Positions 54,931 to 64,000 of a stretch of DNA of 64,000 bases are shown in pieces. Numbering within the stretch: the stretch's first letter is position 1; every line of letters begins with the position of its first letter. Both the position numbers and the translations under genes were made by a program. The notes beneath the pieces are model-generated. The model saw nothing but the letters and a program-made list of their open reading frames with translations. It did no database searches and was not told the origin of the DNA. The stretch spans positions 18,292,001 to 18,356,000 of the forward strand of contig CM060734.1 in NCBI GenBank assembly GCA_030704615.1, given 5' to 3'. Source of the DNA: Takakia lepidozioides. Its lineage: Eukaryota; Streptophyta; Takakiopsida; Takakiales; Takakiaceae.

Positions 54931-55560
54931 TCACTCTAACCAACCCTCCTCCTCTTTCTGCCAGGTAGCGACAAAGCAATACTCCCCTATCTCCCGCTCA
55001 CTGAACACTAAAGAAAACAAAGGTAGGGTCTGATAGTCTCTCAAATCGAAAGCTTTGAGACGGTTGCGGGTGTCCTCATTGCGAATGACTGCATCTCCTT
55101 CACGCACAACAAACATGTCATTGCTGATGAACCCCCGCTCGTGGTTGCCCTGTGCACAGTGTATCCGGCTGCAACCGTGTCTGATTGCACAAACTTGTGT
55201 AGCTCCTGCTCCTCTGCTCCAGTACACCACGGCCTTGTGGCTGAACACCTTGGTCCCCGGGGCTGTCTTTGGCTGTGTTCCAAGCCTAGCTTTCACCCAC
55301 TTTGGTATTTCACCTACAGCTGCAGAACTGCTGGCTCCAACAGAGTTCTGACTGTCCAAGGCGATATTGAGGCCCTCAATGCCAACAGCAGTCTGTTGTC
55401 TACTGCTAATGCCTGACTCCCAGTATGCAATCAACTCATCCAACTGTTCTCCACTCAAATCAGTCTGAGTTCCTTGGGAAACATAAATCCTGTCCCCTTG
55501 TGTGCACAGGCTAAGAGAAGAGACATGCCCTTCAATTACGTCCTCATTTCCCCCAGCCAT
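54931..55560 (-). CDS. 209-codon ORF upstream of gag, function unknown
   Basis: The ORF starts MAGGNEDVIEGHVSSLSL and stops at TGA 54931. It has no transmembrane segment or signal peptide. The C-terminal half looks folded (VFSHKAVVYWSRGAGATQVC, SRIHCAQGNHERGFISNDMF, FSLVFSEREIGEYCFVATW) with several Cys and His. The N-terminal third is polar. I do not recognise the family. It lies on the element's sense strand between the 5' LTR segment and gag. It could be an extra element protein or a captured host piece. Its lack of stops contrasts with the neighbouring gag-pol frame. Confidence 0.5.
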   Translation of the reverse strand: MAGGNEDVIEGHVSSLSLCTQGDRIYVSQGTQTDLSGEQLDELIAYWESGISSRQQTAVGIEGLNIALDSQNSVGASSSAAVGEIPKWVKARLGTQPKTAPGTKVFSHKAVVYWSRGAGATQVCAIRHGCSRIHCAQGNHERGFISNDMFVVREGDAVIRNEDTRNRLKAFDLRDYQTLPLFSLVFSEREIGEYCFVATWQKEEEGWLE

Positions 55561-56279
55561 GCAAGGAGTACATCCATTGATTTATGTCTCATGTAGACCA
55601 CAACAGATTCTGGACACAGAATTGTGGATATTTTATAGCACACTCACACTCTAAAAATTCCACAGATTTTTAGCAGAGTCCCCAAAACAAAAACCAGGTG
55701 TAGATATGTAGATTTCCTCTTTCTGCAGCTATCCACCCAAAAACTGAGTCAAACGGAGTCCATTTGACAAAGTTATGACCAACCAGGCTCTAAATCATTT
55801 AAATTATATCAAAGTTTTTTTTTTTTTTTTTAACACCAAAACGTTCCCGCCATTAAGAACCGTTCCCAGGTTTCATTTGTGGTTACAGGTGCACCACAGA
55901 CTTGCTCGCTTAGTGAGCTGCTTTGCTCCAGCGACGACTCTCGAGCTCGGGTGTATGGCTATGGCGATGGTGATGGCCTGTGCAGCGTCAGGCATCTGTT
56001 TCCCGTGATGCAAGCACTCGAGCCATCCCTAATGCAGGGACAAGCCCTGATGATACTCTGTCAGAACCTGGTGGGCAGCTGCCATCTGCACTTGCTCTCT
56101 CTTCAGACAATCTTCGGACCTAGTGTCAAATGTGGAAGTGGTGAAGGAGCTTATTGACAAAGGCAACTGTGTTGGACTATCCACAGAGTAGAGAGTAACC
56201 AGATCAGCTTCGTCATTTAGTTGAAGCTTGGAGCATAGGTCTGCATACTCCGATAGGGCAAGGCACTATCTCAATTCAG

Positions 56280-56501
56280 GTAGCGATCATGTTCGCTTTG
56301 ACCTCCATCAAGGGAGTGGGGCGCCGTTTCGCTAACCCGGTCTGCAAGAAGGCGGACGTCGACACCAGCAAGAGAGCTGGTGAGCTGTCGGGTGCGGAGC
56401 TGGAGAACTTGATGGTGATTGTCGCGAATCCCCGGCAGTTCAAGATACCTGACTGGTTCTTGAACAGGAAGAAGGATCACAAGGACGGACGTTATTCGCA
56501 G
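56280..56501 (+). pseudogene. RPS18: isolated exon of cytosolic ribosomal protein S18 (uS13)
   Basis: The plus frame reads [59 protein letters not shown] and [12 protein letters not shown]. This is the middle of the small-subunit protein uS13, almost residue for residue as in plants. It is bordered by a plausible acceptor (TCAATTCAG at 56279) and donor (CAG|GTCAAA at 56502), where plant S18 continues with VVSNALDMK. The N-terminal (MSLVANEDF-type) and C-terminal (RGQHTKTTGRRGK-type) exons were not found within about 2 kb on either side. It lies antisense within the boundaries of the methyltransferase Gypsy element. It is either a captured exon or a gene split by insertions. Called a pseudogene because it is alone. 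Confidence 0.75.
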
Positions 56502-57466
56502 GTCAAACTTTCTTCCAGACTGATCCAGGTCCTGTCAGTCCAAGTAAGTAACCTCTTCTAGAGGAGAACTAAAAGAGATTACGGGGAGGTAGGTTACATA
56601 TGCACACAACTGGAGCTGGAACACCTGCCCTCCTGATCCACCCCCACCATAACCTCGATAGGCAGAAGTAGCAGGGTACGGGTTTCCAATTAAGCCGTAA
56701 TTCAGCTTCGAAGATGTTCAACTAGTGAAACACACAGCAGCTAAGAAAGATGCAACTGATGAAAGCCCTGCCACTCCTCACACCTCCACGCTCCCGGCAT
56801 GCCCACCAAATGAAGACCTGGAAACAATATCGATCACCCGGCAACGTAACCCTGCAGCTTAAGCGACTGTCGACCATATAACGGCTAGCCAGTCAACGCA
56901 ACGAGCTCCGCCCTGCTCTGATCTGCCAAAGAATCTTCACCTATTCATCCTTTGCACTCCCAGGGTAAGACGAGACGAGCTAGTCCGTGGCCTGGGCTCC
57001 CTCCGCTTCAGGATTGTTGATCAAATGCAGCACCTTGGTTGTTGACCGGTCATATTCCCCGTGTCCTAGCTTGGACTCCAAGACTGCAAGAGTGCAGGTA
57101 TCAGCGTTCACCGCTTGCCAGCGCTGCTCCATGCTGCACGGTAGAGCTTCTCTATAAGCTTACTAGGGAAACAATCATCCAGCTTCAAGGATCACGCATA
57201 GGTGCCAACTAGCATTTGCTGCTGAATTTTTAAGTCTCTCCTCGTGTACTCCAAAGCCTCTGGTGACTTGGTAGCTTTAGCGACTGCAATAACAGTGGCG
57301 GCTCCGGCATCGTCATCCTCCAGGCGTTTCAGGGCACGCTGAATCTTGTGATCACATTCAATGATATGCTTCTCAAACTAAGCACTACTTACACACAGGT
57401 AATCTTGCAAGTGCTAACCCTCAACTCCTACCTTGCACTCACAGGTAAGAGATCATCTCTCTCGAG
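56502..57466. other. leader region, no gene seen
   Basis: Sequence between the ribosomal-protein exon and the right LTR segment. ATCTCTCTCGAG at its end is the reverse complement of a piece inside LTR segment B. No primer-binding site starting TGG could be placed next to the LTR. 55,561-56,279 likewise holds only a 19-base T run near 55,817-55,835. Confidence 0.35.
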
Positions 57467-57814
57467 TGATAAACAACCAACGAACACACTGTTGACACAA
57501 AACATGAAAACCAAACCATCACTCTTAGAAATAGTAGTCGAGCCAGGGGCACCCCAAGCTGTGGGGACTCCACCCCACAACAACCTACACTCCCATCATG
57601 AGCACACTCAGTCCTAAACGATGCAGGAGCTCGGTCGCGCAGGCTCAACTCGAGAGAGATGAACCGCGCGACGGCCGCTCTCGTGAAGATAAGACGGACC
57701 AGGTGTCAAACTAAACTTGACACCTGATTTAACACTTGACCTAAATCCAAGTGTTAAATACAAATAACTAGTTTTATTCTAGCTGTTTTCACACTGTGCT
57801 TATTTAACTTGACA
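57467..57814 (-). repeat. right (5') LTR segment B
   Basis: Starts TGATAAACAACC and ends AACTTGACA; same length (348 bp) as 46778-47125 with about five transitions between them. Segment A is missing on this side. In the sense direction this is where transcription of the element should begin; GTATTTAACACTTGG-like AT-rich sequence in the middle may hold the promoter, which is inference. Confidence 0.8.
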
Positions 57815-58129
57815 GCTGCATTTTCCAATGAAACCGACGCTACTGCCAATCTTCTGCGGCTTGTGCTGCTATAAGTCAAAAGACACTACGTTCTTGGAAT
57901 GTTATACTTGACCATATACAAGCACAACACTGAGCTCATTTTAGAAGCATATTAAGAAATGCGGACTTTCAAGCATACAATGGACGGTGTAGTCAATGAT
58001 CATACTCATCTGTTTCAATTATGCATACAGCCAAAACACCGGATCGAAGTCGAAAAGCAAGTTTTGCAAAGTGCACGTGGTCCTGCGCTATATGCTAGTA
58101 TCCCGTTGCAGAAGAGTATCGATCTTGTT

Positions 58130-58459
58130 TTAACTCAGAGTGGCTTGGTGAATATAGAAGTCTCGTTTGGGATCACAAACCATCCTCCTCACAAATATAT
58201 AATATAAATGCTTGCATGGGACGAATTTGCCTCTTTTCCCAAGACTTGTTGACATCGTGCTAACAAAATCGGGACACGTGCAATTGAGAAAATTGGACAC
58301 TGAAGTGTCGTATGCCTTGTCTTGCAAAGCTGATGTTGATGTCATTATTGTGTACACCCGACCATATCCCGGATCCGGAACATCCATCGTACCTGCAGCT
58401 CGAGCCTGAAGCATTCTTACAGATTCCACCTTACCAAAGTGTTCTGCAGTAGGAAACAA
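58130..58459 (-). pseudogene. SWIM zinc-finger protein fragment
   Basis: The minus frame contains FLNCTCPDFVSTM and FVPCKHLYYIF, the CxC...CxH pattern of SWIM fingers with the typical 'PCKHl' tail. SWIM fingers occur in MULE transposases and in FAR1/MULE-derived plant proteins. No transposase core is visible upstream or downstream, so the parent family is undecided. Confidence 0.5.
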
Positions 58460-58535
58460 CCAACATGTCGGCCAGTGGTAAGGGCATATACCCTCTTACG
58501 AGTGGTTGTGGGTTCAAACCACCATGTTGGTTGTT
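58455..58535 (+). mobile_element. tRNA-like sequence with long terminal stem (SINE or tRNA relic)
   Basis: GGCCAGTGGTAAGG fits a pol III A box and GGTTCAAACC a B box with a plausible 4-bp T stem (GTGG/CCAC). The outer arms AACAACCAACATG (58455-58467) and CATGTTGGTTGTT (58523-58535) pair perfectly over 13 bases. The anticodon arm is weak, so a tRNA gene is less likely than a tRNA-derived element. Confidence 0.45.
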
Positions 58536-58756
58536 ACAAAGATGTCCACCTTCCTATCGGAAGGCAGTAGCCCTTCTGGGTCAAGTGACACCATAAGTTA
58601 CGCTTGCTTCGGCAACGCGTCCACCCTTTTTTTTTCTGCAGTAGGAGGGAAACATCGAACAACCTTCCCATTCCGTTTGGTGGGATGCGAGTGAGCTCCA
58701 AGAGGAGGCACTCAAGAATCACCTGATTTCACAGCACCTATAGAGACAGTGGCCCG

Positions 58757-60796
58757 TTGACGAGCCCTGGGCGCGTGCGGCCAGGGTGACGGCATACTAG
58801 GAGGGTCGTGGCAAGTTGCAGTGTAGGTTGGGCGAAGAACCGCCTACCCGGCTGCGGTTAGTGCAGGGGATCCGCAGAGTGCTAATGGTGGTCAGATGCA
58901 ATGTCTAATTCCTACCGGCAAAGAAGAGTTTAACTTCTCCACTTCGCAAGGCGATTTGCGTTTCATATGTTCTACGGTCTTTTTACGGGTTTTAGTCTTT
59001 ATTTCTCTTTCGAGTCTTGGTTTATTTACTAACTCCTAATGTCTAAGCCCACGAGCCACTTATAGCCAGGATCTCGTGATGTCCCTTCACAAAGCACCTA
59101 TCAGGCTTAGGGAAGAAATGGATGAATTCCCTCTCCCTCTGCCCCTCCGCTTCCTAGGGCTTGAGTTCAAGACACCCTTCCGGAAGGGTTAATACTTTGT
59201 TGCGCACCTCACTTCGGTAAGCTCCCCTTCAAGTCATAGTTACTCGCTTTGATGCGCGCGCCTAACTCCCTAACTGGCCGCCGGGCCAACTCGGAGCTTC
59301 GGCTGCTCCCCGGGACATAACGGTCCCCCTTTACTCCTCCACAAGACCCTCTCCCAATTTGGGCCTAGTGGAAATTCCCTTTGGTCGATGGCAGTCCGGA
59401 ATAGCTCCCCACACCTTAGTCGCTTTCCGGCTCGCACACTTACTCACTAGTTTTTGGTCACCAACGGGCTTGCACCGTTCTCGGGGTTACTACTCCCTAT
59501 ATATACTTTTGTGACTGTCCGCGGGGGTTCCACAAACAACACCACCATTTTATGGCGAACCACCACGAAAACCCTCGATTCCCGGTGATGAGTCGCGGTG
59601 AGTCTTGGCCCACCCACCACGATCCCCTTGGACCGTGATGAGTCCCAAGACTCCTCACGACTCCCACCACAAGGTCTCCGCCCCCATGGTGAGTACTATG
59701 TCACCCCCACTAAGTCCCACTAAGCTACCACCACCCCTCGTGGAACCACCCCCACCGCAACCCGGTGTGTGGGGCTCCACCTAGTGAGCGCCTCCGCCTC
59801 CTTGAGTGCCTTGGGCACTCAAGGGTGCTTCAGCCCCCGCATCTATTGTTGTCACTGCCCCTACCACAGGGGCAGCCCCTCTCGTGTCCCAACCCCCTGC
59901 CCTCAAGGCAAAGGGCCGCGACACACACCCCTACCAACAGGGAGTCGATGTCCTCATCGACTTGTCCATTTTGTAGAAACGAACATCCAAGTTGTGGCGT
60001 CCCACATCAAGGAGTTTGTTTCCGTACCATGGCATCCCATGACAAAGAACCAAACCCCCACTTGACTCTACTCTCCACTAGCTAGTTCGGCCGACTTTCT
60101 CCAAGTCCCGGCCAAGGGCGGAGCTTCTCAAGCTCCTCCCAGTGCACTCTTCTTGACCCACTTCAGGGCCAAGGAACGATCCTCCCCGAGGATCGAATCG
60201 CCTTACTACAACAACATTTGCTTACGACCGCTCGTGATGTCGCTTTTGGCATCACCTTGAGCAAGGGTTCGCCTTGAACCCTTTTTTTGACTACGAAGAT
60301 AACCTTGAACCAACCGTGCGTTGCAATCACTACAGTTGGGTCCGCCTTGGAATGCTGGCCTGAGGTACGGGAACACGCCGAAGCCGCACTACGACTTCGT
60401 CCCGAGGCTACACGATTATAGTACGTGAACGGAAGCACGTAGCTTCCGCGTTAGCCCGCACTACAAGGCAATCCCCTCGGTAGCGCAGTTATAGTACGCG
60501 CACGTGCCAGGTGCGCACTAGCACGTGAACTCCCAACGAAGGTGCAAGTTTCCTGGCCCCTTGGGTGGGAGTCACCCGATTTTGGCACTACACAAACACA
60601 CGATTAATCCAATTTACCTCTCCCACTTTGTAAGCTTAGCATGCATTCTACACACTAGCCAACCATACCATGCATCACCATTCCAAACAAAATAGAACGC
60701 ACAACATTTGGAAACCATTTCATTTATAACAAAATTTGTACAATACAAGTTTTTGCAATCGGATTCTTGAGCTAGCTAAGCCGGGCTAAGCATGCA
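58757..60796 (-). repeat. 3' LTR of the chromodomain Gypsy element, about 2.0 kb
   Basis: The left edge reads TGACGAGCCCTGG, which is GGGCTCGTCA in sense, and the right edge TGCATGCTTAGCCC in sense. That gives TG...CA. It lies directly after a purine-rich tract and the chromodomain end. Related LTR tails occur at 40.78 and 46.55 kb. The matching 5' LTR is outside the window, so the ends are inferred. Confidence 0.65.
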
Positions 60797-60797
60797 T

Positions 60798-60812
60798 TTC
60801 CTCCCCCACGCT
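60798..60812 (-). other. putative polypurine tract of the chromodomain element
   Basis: Sense-strand GCGTGGGGGAGGAAA lies between the chromodomain stop and the proposed LTR start. Confidence 0.55.
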
Positions 60813-60830
60813 CCAAAGTTGATATCCTCA

Positions 60831-61148
60831 TCAACGCTTCTTCCGCTTTTGAGGTCGCCCTTCAAAAGCTGCAACCGCCTCGTTTCCCATTTCTGAGGCA
60901 CGCACCCAAGATGCCGCCACATGATGATAGCCCTTCCATTTCACGAGATACTCCGTTTCTCGATTCTTGAACCTCCTCGACTTAAGCACTCCCTCCACCT
61001 CGTACTCAGGTTCATTTTCATGATCCAATAGCACAGGTGGCGGACGCAACACTTGATGCCGATTCGGACGCGCTTCATCTTTGAAGTAAGGCTTCAAAAT
61101 GGAGACGTGGAATACCGGATGCACCTTGCTGTTTGCCGGCAGCTCCAA
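60831..61148 (-). pseudogene. integrase C-terminal end and chromodomain
   Basis: The block reads VHPVFHVSILKPYF, the GPY/F-like end common to chromoviruses. It continues with EYEVEGVLKSRRFKNRETEY and LVKWKGYHHVAASWVRASEM, a chromodomain with its aromatic and WKGY positions retained. It ends in a basic tail RPQKRKKR. In chromoviruses this domain steers integration to heterochromatin marks. The upstream stop (VY*LELPA) cuts it from the integrase. Confidence 0.85.
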
Positions 61149-61235
61149 TTAATACACATCCTCATTCATAACCTTCCGGATGCGAAAGGATCCAGCATAC
61201 GGAGGTACGAACTTCGGACTCACTTCCGGAGGTAG

Positions 61236-62183
61236 TCAAAAATTCTTGATGTTCAACCAGACCTCTGTGCCTGCCTCAAACTTAACCTCCCTCCGCTTCC
61301 GATTTGCCTGCCGTTCATACCGTTTCATAGCTTTGGCAATGTTGTACTGTACGAGCTTCAACAAACGCTCGCGTTCTTCCAGCACTGCCGCTGCTGTCGG
61401 TTCCTCAATGTCCTGGGCGGCCCAACTTGTCGGCACCAAAGGTGCTTTTCCATAGACCAATATGAAGGGGGAAACTCTCGTTGCGGAGTGTTTTGTGTTA
61501 TTATAACAGAACTCTGCCGCATCCAAGTGCTCCACCCTGTCCGATTGATCCGCCGACACATAATTCTGCAAGATCTGCTTCACCACGGAATTCACCCTTT
61601 TCGTTTGGCCGTCCGTCATAGGTCGGAAGGCGGTGCTCATTTTGAGCCTCGTCCCCATTTTCTTCCAAAGTACCCTCCAAAATTTACTAGTAAACTTTGG
61701 ATCGCGGTCCGAGACAATATCCTTCGGGAGTCCATGATGCTTGAAGACGTGGGCGAAGTAAAGTCGCCTCGTCTCCTGCGCCGTTGCCGTCTCCTTGGTG
61801 GGGATGAAACGGCCCATTTTGCTGAACCTATCCACCACCACCATGATTGCATCGAATCCTTTTGACAACGGCATAGCAGTCATGAAGTCCATCGAGACAC
61901 TTTTCCAAGACCCCTCTGGAATCGACAAGGGTTATAACAACCCCGCTTGCTTTTTGTACTCGCTCCGGTTTTGTTGGCATGTGGTGCATGTCTTGACATA
62001 CTCCTCGGCCTCCTCCCTTAGTTTGGGCCAGAAATACTTTTTTTTCAAGAGTGTTGCGGTGCGCTTGGCTCCGCCATGGCCCGCAAGCGGGCCATCATGG
62101 CATTCTCTCAAGAAACTATCTCTGATCCCTCCCTTCGACACGTAGAGACGCTTTTGCTTGTACCGGAGTAGTCCATTTTGCAA
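61236..62183 (-). pseudogene. integrase with catalytic Glu replaced by Lys
   Basis: The zinc finger appears as ECHDGPLAGHGGAKRTATLL with CTTCQQNRSEYKK. The core has Asp in SMDFMTAMPLS and Asp in IVSDRDPKFTSKFW. The third triad residue, normally Glu in TDGQTERVN, is Lys here (TDGQTKRVN). A TAA separates finger and core where relatives read GLLQPL. Confidence 0.85.
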
Positions 62184-62321
62184 GTGGAACTACGATTTAA
62201 CCCCCCATCCTCAAGTCCCGCATCACGGACTTCGCCATCTCATCCTTCCGGTAAGCCTTCCGGATCTTCCTCTGGAGCGTCGTCTCACCCTTGTACACTA
62301 ACATGAGCTGCTGCTTTCTAC

Positions 62322-62717
62322 TTAAAGCATCGGCCACCACATTGTCCCGTCCCGGTTTTTACTGGATATCCACGTCGAACACGCCAAAGTGTCTTGCCAC
62401 CTAAGTTGTTTTGGGGACAACTTAGGTTGCGTGGCAAAATACTTCACCGTGACATTGTCCATAAACACCTTCACCGGGTTGGAACCAACATAGTGGCGCC
62501 AAAGCTCAAGGCAATGCACCACCGCCTTCATCTCTTTCTCGTGCGTTGGCCACCGTCGCTCCACTTCATTCAGTTTCTTACTTTTGTAAGCCATTGGACG
62601 TCCCTCTTGCATGAGTACACCTCCAATCGCGAAGTCCGATGCATCCGTATGAATCTCAAATGGGCGGTCGAACTCCGGGATTTTCAGGACTAGAGCTTCC
62701 GCCATCCGCTGCTGCAA
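62322..62717 (-). pseudogene. RNase H block
   Basis: The block shows PFEIHTDASDFAIGGVLMQE, WPTHEKEMKAVVHCLELWRH and VFMDNVTVKYFATQPKLSP. The third motif has Asn in DNVT where DHxx is common. It starts after a TAG (FA*LQQR) and ends in a frameshift; the expected GRDNVVADALSRK is found in another frame just downstream, preceded by a TAA. Confidence 0.8.
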
Positions 62718-63428
62718 CTAGGCAAAAGCTTGGCCACAAAAGGTGTTCCATACCCAGACTTTGGATTTACACAGGAGGTCTGACAGGGGCCCCGCGATCT
62801 TGGCAAAATTTCTCACATACTTTCGGTAATAGGAGGCAAGTCCTAAGAAAGATCGCACTCCTGGGACCGAAGTCGGAGGCTCCCAGTCCAAGATTGCTCT
62901 CACATTTCTGTCATCCATTTTGATCCCATCCTGTGTAATCACATGCCCCAAGAACTCCACTTTTGTGACCCCGAATTCGCACTTTGAAGCTTTGGCATAC
63001 AGCTTCCCTTCCCGCAATTTCTGAAACACCCTTTTGAGGTGCTCTAGGTGCTCTTTCTTTGTTTTCGAGTACACCAAGATGTCGTCGATGTACATGATCA
63101 CAAAGTCGTCCAACCACTCCTGGAAAAGGCTGTCCATTAGCGTGCTAAAGGTTGCGGTTGCATTGGGGAGCCCAAAAGGCATCACCAAGAACTCATAGGA
63201 ACCATACCTTGTCCTGCACGCGGTCTTTTCCTCATCTCCTTCCGCCACTTGAATTTGATGATATTCGGAGTGCAAATCGATCCGGCTGAAATACTTTGCT
63301 CCTGCCAACCGATCGAAGAGGTCGTCGATCCTTGGCAAAGGGTATCGGTTTTTGATAGTCACCTTATTCAGAGCCCTATAATCGACACACATCCGTAGCG
63401 TCCCATCTTTTTTGTCTGCGAATAGCAC
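62718..63428 (-). pseudogene. reverse transcriptase block
   Basis: The block shows [35 protein letters not shown] (relatives have DLRSGYHQ), [14 protein letters not shown] and the catalytic YIDD in [27 protein letters not shown] and the connection [19 protein letters not shown] follow. Catalytic Asp residues survive, but the block is cut off from both neighbours by a frameshift and a TAG. Confidence 0.88.
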
Positions 63429-63487
63429 TGGGGCTCCGTAAGTGACTTACTCGGCCGGATGTACCCCTTTGACATTAGATCCTTGAG

Positions 63488-64000
63488 CTAAGTCTTCAGC
63501 TCGACCAACTCTCTGTGGCTCAACCGGTAGGGCGCCTTGGCAGGCGGCTCCGATCCCGGTATCACCTCAATCTTGTGGTCAACTCCTCTTCGCGGTGGCA
63601 AGCCGCTTGGTAAATCCTCCGGCATCACATCCTGATATTTCTCCAAAATCCCCTTGATCCAATCTGGGCTCGGCTCCCCATCGCCTTCTCCCTTCACTTG
63701 TCTTACGTAAAGCAAAAACTGGGGTTCATGTGGCTCCTCCACGGCCCACTCCTTTGCTGATAGCACGTTTATGCGTCCTCCCACTGGGCTGGGCGCTTCC
63801 GAAACTCGTAAAACTTCACCACCATTCCCACACGGTAACGTGACTATTCTTTTGCGGCCATCTATGACCGCTCCTGATTTGCTCAAAAAGGTCATCCCCA
63901 AAATGAGATCCACTCCATCGATCTCGCAAATGGTGAAGTTCTCCCGTCCCTCCCAACTCCCGAGCTGAAGAGGAACATCGAACGCCAACCTCGTCGCCAA
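63488..64000 (-). pseudogene. protease C-terminal part and start of reverse transcriptase
   Basis: The block reads NFTICEIDGVDLILGMTFLS, the end of a Gypsy protease ('DvILGmdwL'), then a linker. RRGVDHKIEVIPGSEPPAKA and PYRLSHRELVELKT begin the polymerase. A TAG follows ([16 protein letters not shown]), then a frameshift before the [13 protein letters not shown] motif. The frame runs off the right edge of the window. Confidence 0.8.

Larger units (their letters stand above)
46692..57814 (-). mobile_element. Ty3/Gypsy retrotransposon carrying a C5 DNA methyltransferase
   Basis: In sense (minus) order the element holds an LTR segment (57814-57467), a leader with an antisense ribosomal-protein exon and a 209-codon ORF, gag (54295-53082), protease (53081-51492), a C5 cytosine methyltransferase (51491-50127), reverse transcriptase-RNase H-integrase (50123-47418), a G-rich tract, and LTR segments (47212-46692). 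From about 53,924 to 47,418 everything lies in one frame, broken only by a TGA at 53082, TAA at 51492, TAG at 50571 and TAG at 50124. The 848-codon pol ORF is intact. The 348-bp LTR core differs at about five sites, all transitions, so insertion was recent. GCTG flanks both outer ends (46688-46691, 57815-57818). Methyltransferase-bearing retrotransposons are known from charophytes and dinoflagellates; self-methylation as purpose is inference. Confidence 0.85.
60831..64000 (-). mobile_element. Ty3/Gypsy chromovirus internal region, decayed and cut by the window edge
   Basis: Blocks in sense order are protease end and reverse-transcriptase lead (64000-63488), reverse transcriptase (63428-62718), RNase H (62717-62322), integrase zinc finger (62183-61932), integrase core (61928-61236) and chromodomain (61148-60831). 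From 63428 to 60831 most blocks share one frame and are separated by nonsense codons. Several stand where relatives have Gln or Arg (FA*LQQR, GLL*PLSIPEG, KNF*LP). Frameshifts occur near 63,440 and near 62,370. It cannot encode active proteins. Confidence 0.88.

Overview
This is nuclear DNA of a streptophyte plant or green alga. It carries a plant-specific SMXL (SMAX1/D53-like) gene, an exon of cytosolic ribosomal protein S18, GT-AG introns, Ty3/Gypsy elements (one with a chromodomain), and CACTA, hAT and LINE debris. Host genes are sparse and long repeats are dense. A large charophyte genome of the Chara type fits best, because cytosine-methyltransferase retrotransposons are already known from charophytes. 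The genus is inference; a bryophyte, lycophyte or fern cannot be excluded from the sequence alone.

Layout. 0-4.9 kb: minor tandem and foldback repeats and a decayed DDE-integrase gene. 4.8-9.25 kb (minus): a multi-exon gene with a beta-class (motif IV before motif I) SAM-methyltransferase-like core; several junctions are out of frame. 6.9-12.3 kb: three repeat families that share the palindromic core TTCGGCGCC, the last abutting a hAT transposase fragment. 13.3-14.3 kb: about 18 short GC-rich hairpins in AT-rich spacers. 16.1-24.8 kb: a satellite-like array of about 1.0-kb monomers, each partly built of about 120-bp subrepeats, with two orientation switches. 25-30.5 kb: mostly unrecognised sequence with a gag fragment and a LINE fragment. 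30.95-36.91 kb (minus): the SMXL gene, five exons that join in phase into about 1,253 codons, with a LINE remnant in its last intron. 37-46.5 kb: a SINE-like unit, LTR remnants, a gag-only Gypsy remnant with three intact zinc knuckles, and a 1.14-kb non-autonomous CACTA element with a TTA target duplication.

The main find is the Gypsy element at 46.69-57.81 kb (minus). Its gag-protease-pol lies almost entirely in one reading frame, and a C5 cytosine DNA methyltransferase (motifs I, IV with PCQ, VI with ENV, VIII, IX, X) is embedded between the protease and the reverse transcriptase. The reverse transcriptase, RNase H and integrase form an intact 848-aa ORF. Four nonsense codons and one frameshift interrupt the rest, while the LTR segments differ by only about 5 bases in 348, so the copy is young. 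The LTR parts are arranged in an unusual, permuted-looking order, and an antisense ribosomal protein S18 exon lies inside the element. A retroelement carrying its own cytosine methyltransferase could in principle methylate its own copies; that role is inference.

The right end (58.76-64.0 kb, minus) is the 3' part of a second Gypsy element, a chromovirus. It has a 2.0-kb LTR and a heavily mutated pol, including loss of the catalytic integrase Glu, and it runs off the window. LTR tails of the same family recur at 40.8 and 46.55 kb.
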